Part shown: positions 61,343-64,000 of the stretch, one piece after another
How the letters are laid out: every line of letters starts with the position of its first letter
Numbering within the stretch: the first letter of the stretch is position 1
Source: Coraliomargarita_B sp036735565
Lineage (GTDB): Bacteria; Verrucomicrobiota; Verrucomicrobiia; Opitutales; Coraliomargaritaceae
Reading direction: 5' to 3'
Assembly (NCBI GenBank): GCA_036735565.1
Contig: DAINOC010000001.1
Span: 1 to 64,000, forward strand
DNA: 64,000 nt
Translations under genes and position numbers: made by a program
The notes under the pieces: model-generated
The model's input: only the letters and a program-made list of their open reading frames with translations
The model's database searches: none
What the model was told of the DNA's origin: nothing

Positions 61343-61961
61343 AACTTGAGGGCCACAGGGAAGCGTTGAACCGCCGAGTTCGCGGAGGGCGCGGAGGAGT
61401 TTTGGAGGAGGCATTTTGAGGGCAGAGACTTGCGGCCTGAGAACTGAGGCNNNNNNNNNNNNNNNNNNNNNNNNNNNNNNNNNNNNNNNNNNNNNNNNNN
61501 NNNNNNNNNNNNNNNNNNNNNNNNNNNNNNNNNNNNNNNNNNNNNNNNNNGGAGTTTTGGAGGAGGCATTTTGAGGGCAGAGACTTGCGGCCTGAGAACT
61601 GAGGCGAGAAAACACACCAGGGACGCCTGTGTTCCGTAGCAATGGCACTACCTGAAGCCACGTCATTTCGTCGTCTTAATCCTAATCTTTATCTTAATCC
61701 CAAGCATTTTAAAAACAGACGCTTGTGACAAAAGCAACAGAGCAGGATTAAGATTAAGATTCATACCAATCTGTAACTTTTTCTGGCTAAAGGCAGCGGA
61801 CGCTGCGGTGTCACGGCGTAGCCCGAAAGGCGTAGACAGATCCCCAGCGGCCATGTATTACACGCCAACCCAGTCCTGGCCCAGAGCCTCGCCGAAGGGT
61901 GAGGACACGGTCCGCTACCCAATTTCGGAGTCGATTTACCAATAAAAGTCAGTGTGTGGTA
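61343..61961. other. Repeat-rich intergenic region with an assembly gap
   Basis: Contains a 100-N gap flanked by an exact 55-bp repeat, heptad-periodic text near 61340-61450, an inverted pair of TTAATC-type arrays (61673-61700 and 61743-61763), a hairpin (61794-61806) and inverted copies of the two modules also present at 8117-8178. No gene seen. Confidence 0.75.
61396..61605. other. 100-N scaffold gap bracketed by a 55-bp exact repeat
   Basis: 61396-61450 and 61551-61605 are the same 55 bases; 61451-61550 is exactly 100 N. Contig ends overlapping by a k-mer length explain this better than a real tandem duplication. Confidence 0.85.
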
Positions 61962-62279
61962 TCAGGGGGCAAAGAGCTCGGAGAGTTTTTCCAGCGTCTG
62001 TCTTTGGGCGCTTTCGGAAATGCGCCCGAGCTTTCTGACGAGACGCGCTTTGTCCACTGTGCGGATTTGATCGAGCACGATTTGGCCGGAGACCTTCTGA
62101 AATGTGCAGTTGATGCGGGTGGGGTAATCGCGTCCTTTTGAGGTCATGGGAGCGACGATGACGGTTCCGATGTGCGCATTCATCTCATCGGGAGAAATGA
62201 TGAGGCAGGGGCGCGTTTTCTTGATCTCCTTTCCGAGGGTGGGGTCGAGCGCCACGAGAAAGACATCAAAACGATTCAC
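61962..62279 (-). CDS. mazF: MazF/PemK-family endoribonuclease toxin
   Basis: 105 residues: VNRFDVFLVALDPTLGKEIKKTRPCLIISPDEMN is the MazF/PemK start, followed by VAPMTSKGRDYPTRI and VLDQIRTVDKARLV. It cuts mRNA at specific short sites. GTG at 62279 overlaps the antitoxin stop by 4 bp (GTGA) and fits family N termini; ATG 62291 is the alternative. Confidence 0.88.
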   Translation of the reverse strand: MNRFDVFLVALDPTLGKEIKKTRPCLIISPDEMNAHIGTVIVAPMTSKGRDYPTRINCTFQKVSGQIVLDQIRTVDKARLVRKLGRISESAQRQTLEKLSELFAP

Positions 62280-62536
62280 TGCCACTCCCATTCGTTTTCA
62301 TCCCACTGTGAAGACTGGCTGATGGCCTCCGGGTCGATCAAAGCATCCTCTCCGTGTTGACGCATCGATCGAAAAGCCTCGTTCCAGCCGGAGCGGGGTT
62401 TCTGCTCTGAGCGAATGATCAGTGTTCGGTCTTTGACTTCCATTTCCACTTGATTCTCGAAACCGCAGGCGGCGAGGACGGGCTTCGGTATGCGAAGACC
62501 CCGGGAATTTCCGATCTTGATAAGCGATGCTTTCAT
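62276..62536 (-). CDS. mazE: MazE-type AbrB-domain antitoxin
   Basis: 86 residues. N-terminal AbrB/SpoVT domain (SLIKIGNSRGLRIPKPVLAAC), then an acidic Trp-rich tail (SSQWDENEWEWQ) that would occupy the toxin's RNA site. It is the first gene of the pair. Confidence 0.85.
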   Translation of the reverse strand: MKASLIKIGNSRGLRIPKPVLAACGFENQVEMEVKDRTLIIRSEQKPRSGWNEAFRSMRQHGEDALIDPEAISQSSQWDENEWEWQ

Positions 62537-62806
62537 GTAATCACAAAGTGACTACAGGGTGGCTTTTGTCAAGCCAGTGCAATTTCGCGCTTCGCGCTCT
62601 TGATCTTGCCGGGGCTTGAGTCGGGAAAGTTGGGAGTGGCGATTGAGGGCCAAAGCCAAGGGCTGAAATTTGAGGTCTTGGGTCTGCGATGGGGGAGGAT
62701 TTGATGCGCTTGACCCGGCAGGGCTGGAAGCCCTGCGTCCCGGGAATCCGGGCTTCCAGCCCGGAAGTTGAAGAAAGTAAAAACCGGTGGGCGGTCTCCC
62801 GGCTGG
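62537..62806. other. Intergenic region between mazE and ppc
   Basis: 270 bp without a gene. A GC-rich palindrome lies at 62722-62764: GGGCTGGAAGCCC and a second GGGCTTCCAGCCC copy (inverted), which can form a strong hairpin. It sits in front of mazE and may also terminate ppc. A stretch near 62645-62685 has a weak 7-bp pattern. Confidence 0.55.
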
Positions 62807-64000
62807 TTATCCGGTGTTGCGCATGGCACCGGAGAGGGCGTTGATGGTCATGAGGAGTTCGGTCTGGACGGCCGGGTCCCCGGGGGTGCCGGCGGCCTTT
62901 TGTTGACGCCAGGTGCGGAGGAGGGAAACCTGTTTTCCGTGGAGCGGCCGCATGAGAGAGGCGCGCAGCAGGTTAGAGTAGTGGTGGCCGCGGCGGCGCT
63001 CGTCGATGGGTTTGCTGATGAGGCTCTCGAGGTGGCGGCGGGTCCGCTTCAGTTCGTCCTTAAAGATACCGGCGAACTTTTCACGCAGGGCAGCGTCCTC
63101 GACCAGATCGAAGTAGAGGCTGAAGATTGCTTCATCGGTGGCGGCGAGGCTGGTATCGATATTGGTGAAGACATAGCGGACAAAGGGGTCCTGCTTCAGG
63201 GCGGCCTTAAGCTGCTGGTAGGCCTCCGGATTTTGCTCGTGGAGCTGCTCGAGGGCGCTGCCCACGCCGAACCAACTGGTCATGTGGGCGCGGGTCTGGC
63301 TCCACGAGAAGACCCAGGGGATCGCACGCAGATCGTCGAGGGTGTTCATGCCGGTGCGCTTGGCCGGGCGGGAGCCGATCTTGCTCATCTCGATGGCATC
63401 GATCGGGGTGGCGCTGCGGAAGAACTGGATAAAGCCGTCCTCGTTACGCATGGCATCGTAGCGCTGCTGGGAGGTATCGGCCAGCCACTCGATGATATCG
63501 GCCAGGGGATGAAAGACAGGTTTGGTTTTGCGGTCTTTCAGGCATTTGCTGAGCGTGTTGGCGGCCAGCAGCTCCAGATTGTAGGTGGCATTGACCGGGT
63601 TGGCGTATTTCTGGGCGATCGTCTCGCCCTGTTCGGTGAGGCGGATATCGCCATTGGGGGTGCCGTGGGGCAGGGCCTTGATGAAGTAGTGAGTGGGGCC
63701 GGCACCGCGGCTGATGGACCCGCCCTTGCCGTGGAAGAAACGGATTTTCACGCCGGCCTCCTCGCCAATTTGGCTGAGGCGAAACTGGGCCTTGTAGAGG
63801 CTCCACTGGCTGGCGAGGATACCACCGTCCTTATTGCTGTCGCTGTAGCCGACCATGACCTGTTGGGTCGGTTGGGTCCACCCGTATTTTTCCTTGAGGT
63901 GATCGAGGGTGCGGCGGGTGGTGGGGTGGGCGAGAAAGTCCCGGAGTATATGGCTGCCGTTTTCCAGATCGTCGATAGTCTCGAGGAGCGGCACGACCGG
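62807..64000 (-). CDS. ppc: Phosphoenolpyruvate carboxylase, C-terminal part (runs off the window)
   Basis: About 397 C-terminal residues are present; the 5' part lies beyond the right edge. PEPC signatures: MVGYSDSNKDGGILASQW, FFHGKGGSISRGAGP and KIGSRPAKR, and the C terminus ends in the family-typical NTG. It fixes bicarbonate onto PEP to make oxaloacetate, which feeds citrate synthase encoded at 45293. Confidence 0.95.
   Translation of the reverse strand, partial: PVVPLLETIDDLENGSHILRDFLAHPTTRRTLDHLKEKYGWTQPTQQVMVGYSDSNKDGGILASQWSLYKAQFRLSQIGEEAGVKIRFFHGKGGSISRGAGPTHYFIKALPHGTPNGDIRLTEQGETIAQKYANPVNATYNLELLAANTLSKCLKDRKTKPVFHPLADIIEWLADTSQQRYDAMRNEDGFIQFFRSATPIDAIEMSKIGSRPAKRTGMNTLDDLRAIPWVFSWSQTRAHMTSWFGVGSALEQLHEQNPEAYQQLKAALKQDPFVRYVFTNIDTSLAATDEAIFSLYFDLVEDAALREKFAGIFKDELKRTRRHLESLISKPIDERRRGHHYSNLLRASLMRPLHGKQVSLLRTWRQQKAAGTPGDPAVQTELLMTINALSGAMRNTG

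Noticed and set aside
61396..61605. Genuine tandem duplication of 55 bp
   Set aside because: Exact identity, a length equal to a common assembler k and a 100-N spacer make an assembly overlap more likely.

Overview
The window is a 64 kb chromosomal segment (about 60% GC by eye) of a Gram-negative bacterium. TolC-like, lipoprotein and O-antigen-ligase genes indicate an outer membrane. Protein style, scattered biosynthetic genes, four-helix-bundle and DUF3568-like lipoprotein genes, and many intergenic palindromes suggest Verrucomicrobiota, probably an Opitutales-like lineage; that is my inference, not a database result. A run of 100 N at 61451-61550, bracketed by an exact 55-bp repeat, shows the sequence is a draft or metagenome assembly.

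Layout. 1-12.4 kb: an O-antigen-ligase-like protein, VapBC and HicBA toxin-antitoxin (TA) modules each bracketed by direct repeats, a dienelactone-hydrolase-like protein, gmk, a HAD phosphatase, a four-helix-bundle protein, fabI, fabZ, uvrC, cinA and a third TA module. This part is full of short interspersed repeats. 12.4-20.2 kb: proA, a PfkB sugar kinase, two envelope proteins, xseA, a TVP38-type membrane protein, a LysM protein and a Nudix hydrolase. 20.1-33.4 kb: a nitrogen-scavenging locus. A divergent NikR-like regulator faces an ABC importer, a creatininase-family enzyme, a type III glutamine synthetase, two DUF1989 proteins, a urea/guanidine carboxylase and allophanate hydrolase. 33.4-49.9 kb: AbrB-Doc TA, polA, a RAYT-type transposase, cca, nadK, an rRNA pseudouridine synthase, fabG-acpP-fabF, hisH, gltA, hpt, a 3-methyladenine glycosylase, fba and a P-loop kinase. 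49.9-55.2 kb: a MacAB-TolC-like export operon and a lipoprotein. 55.5-64 kb: uvrB, tkt, hisI, an AI-2E-family membrane protein, MazEF and the 3' part of ppc, which runs off the right edge.

How the genes work together. The best-integrated system is the 20-33 kb locus. Established work on such clusters shows that urea-carboxylase homologues next to paired DUF1989 proteins are often guanidine carboxylase plus carboxyguanidine deiminase (CgdAB). They feed allophanate hydrolase and release ammonia, which here could be captured by the encoded glutamine synthetase. The intergenic region upstream holds a perfect 21-bp palindrome and a very good sigma-54 (-24/-12) promoter, but no recognisable guanidine-I riboswitch. 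The most unusual non-genic signal is a family of elements made of a GC-rich hairpin with variable but self-complementary stem followed by 7-bp-periodic repeats, several copies sitting directly on stop codons. Heptad-periodic arrays with other words recur across the window.
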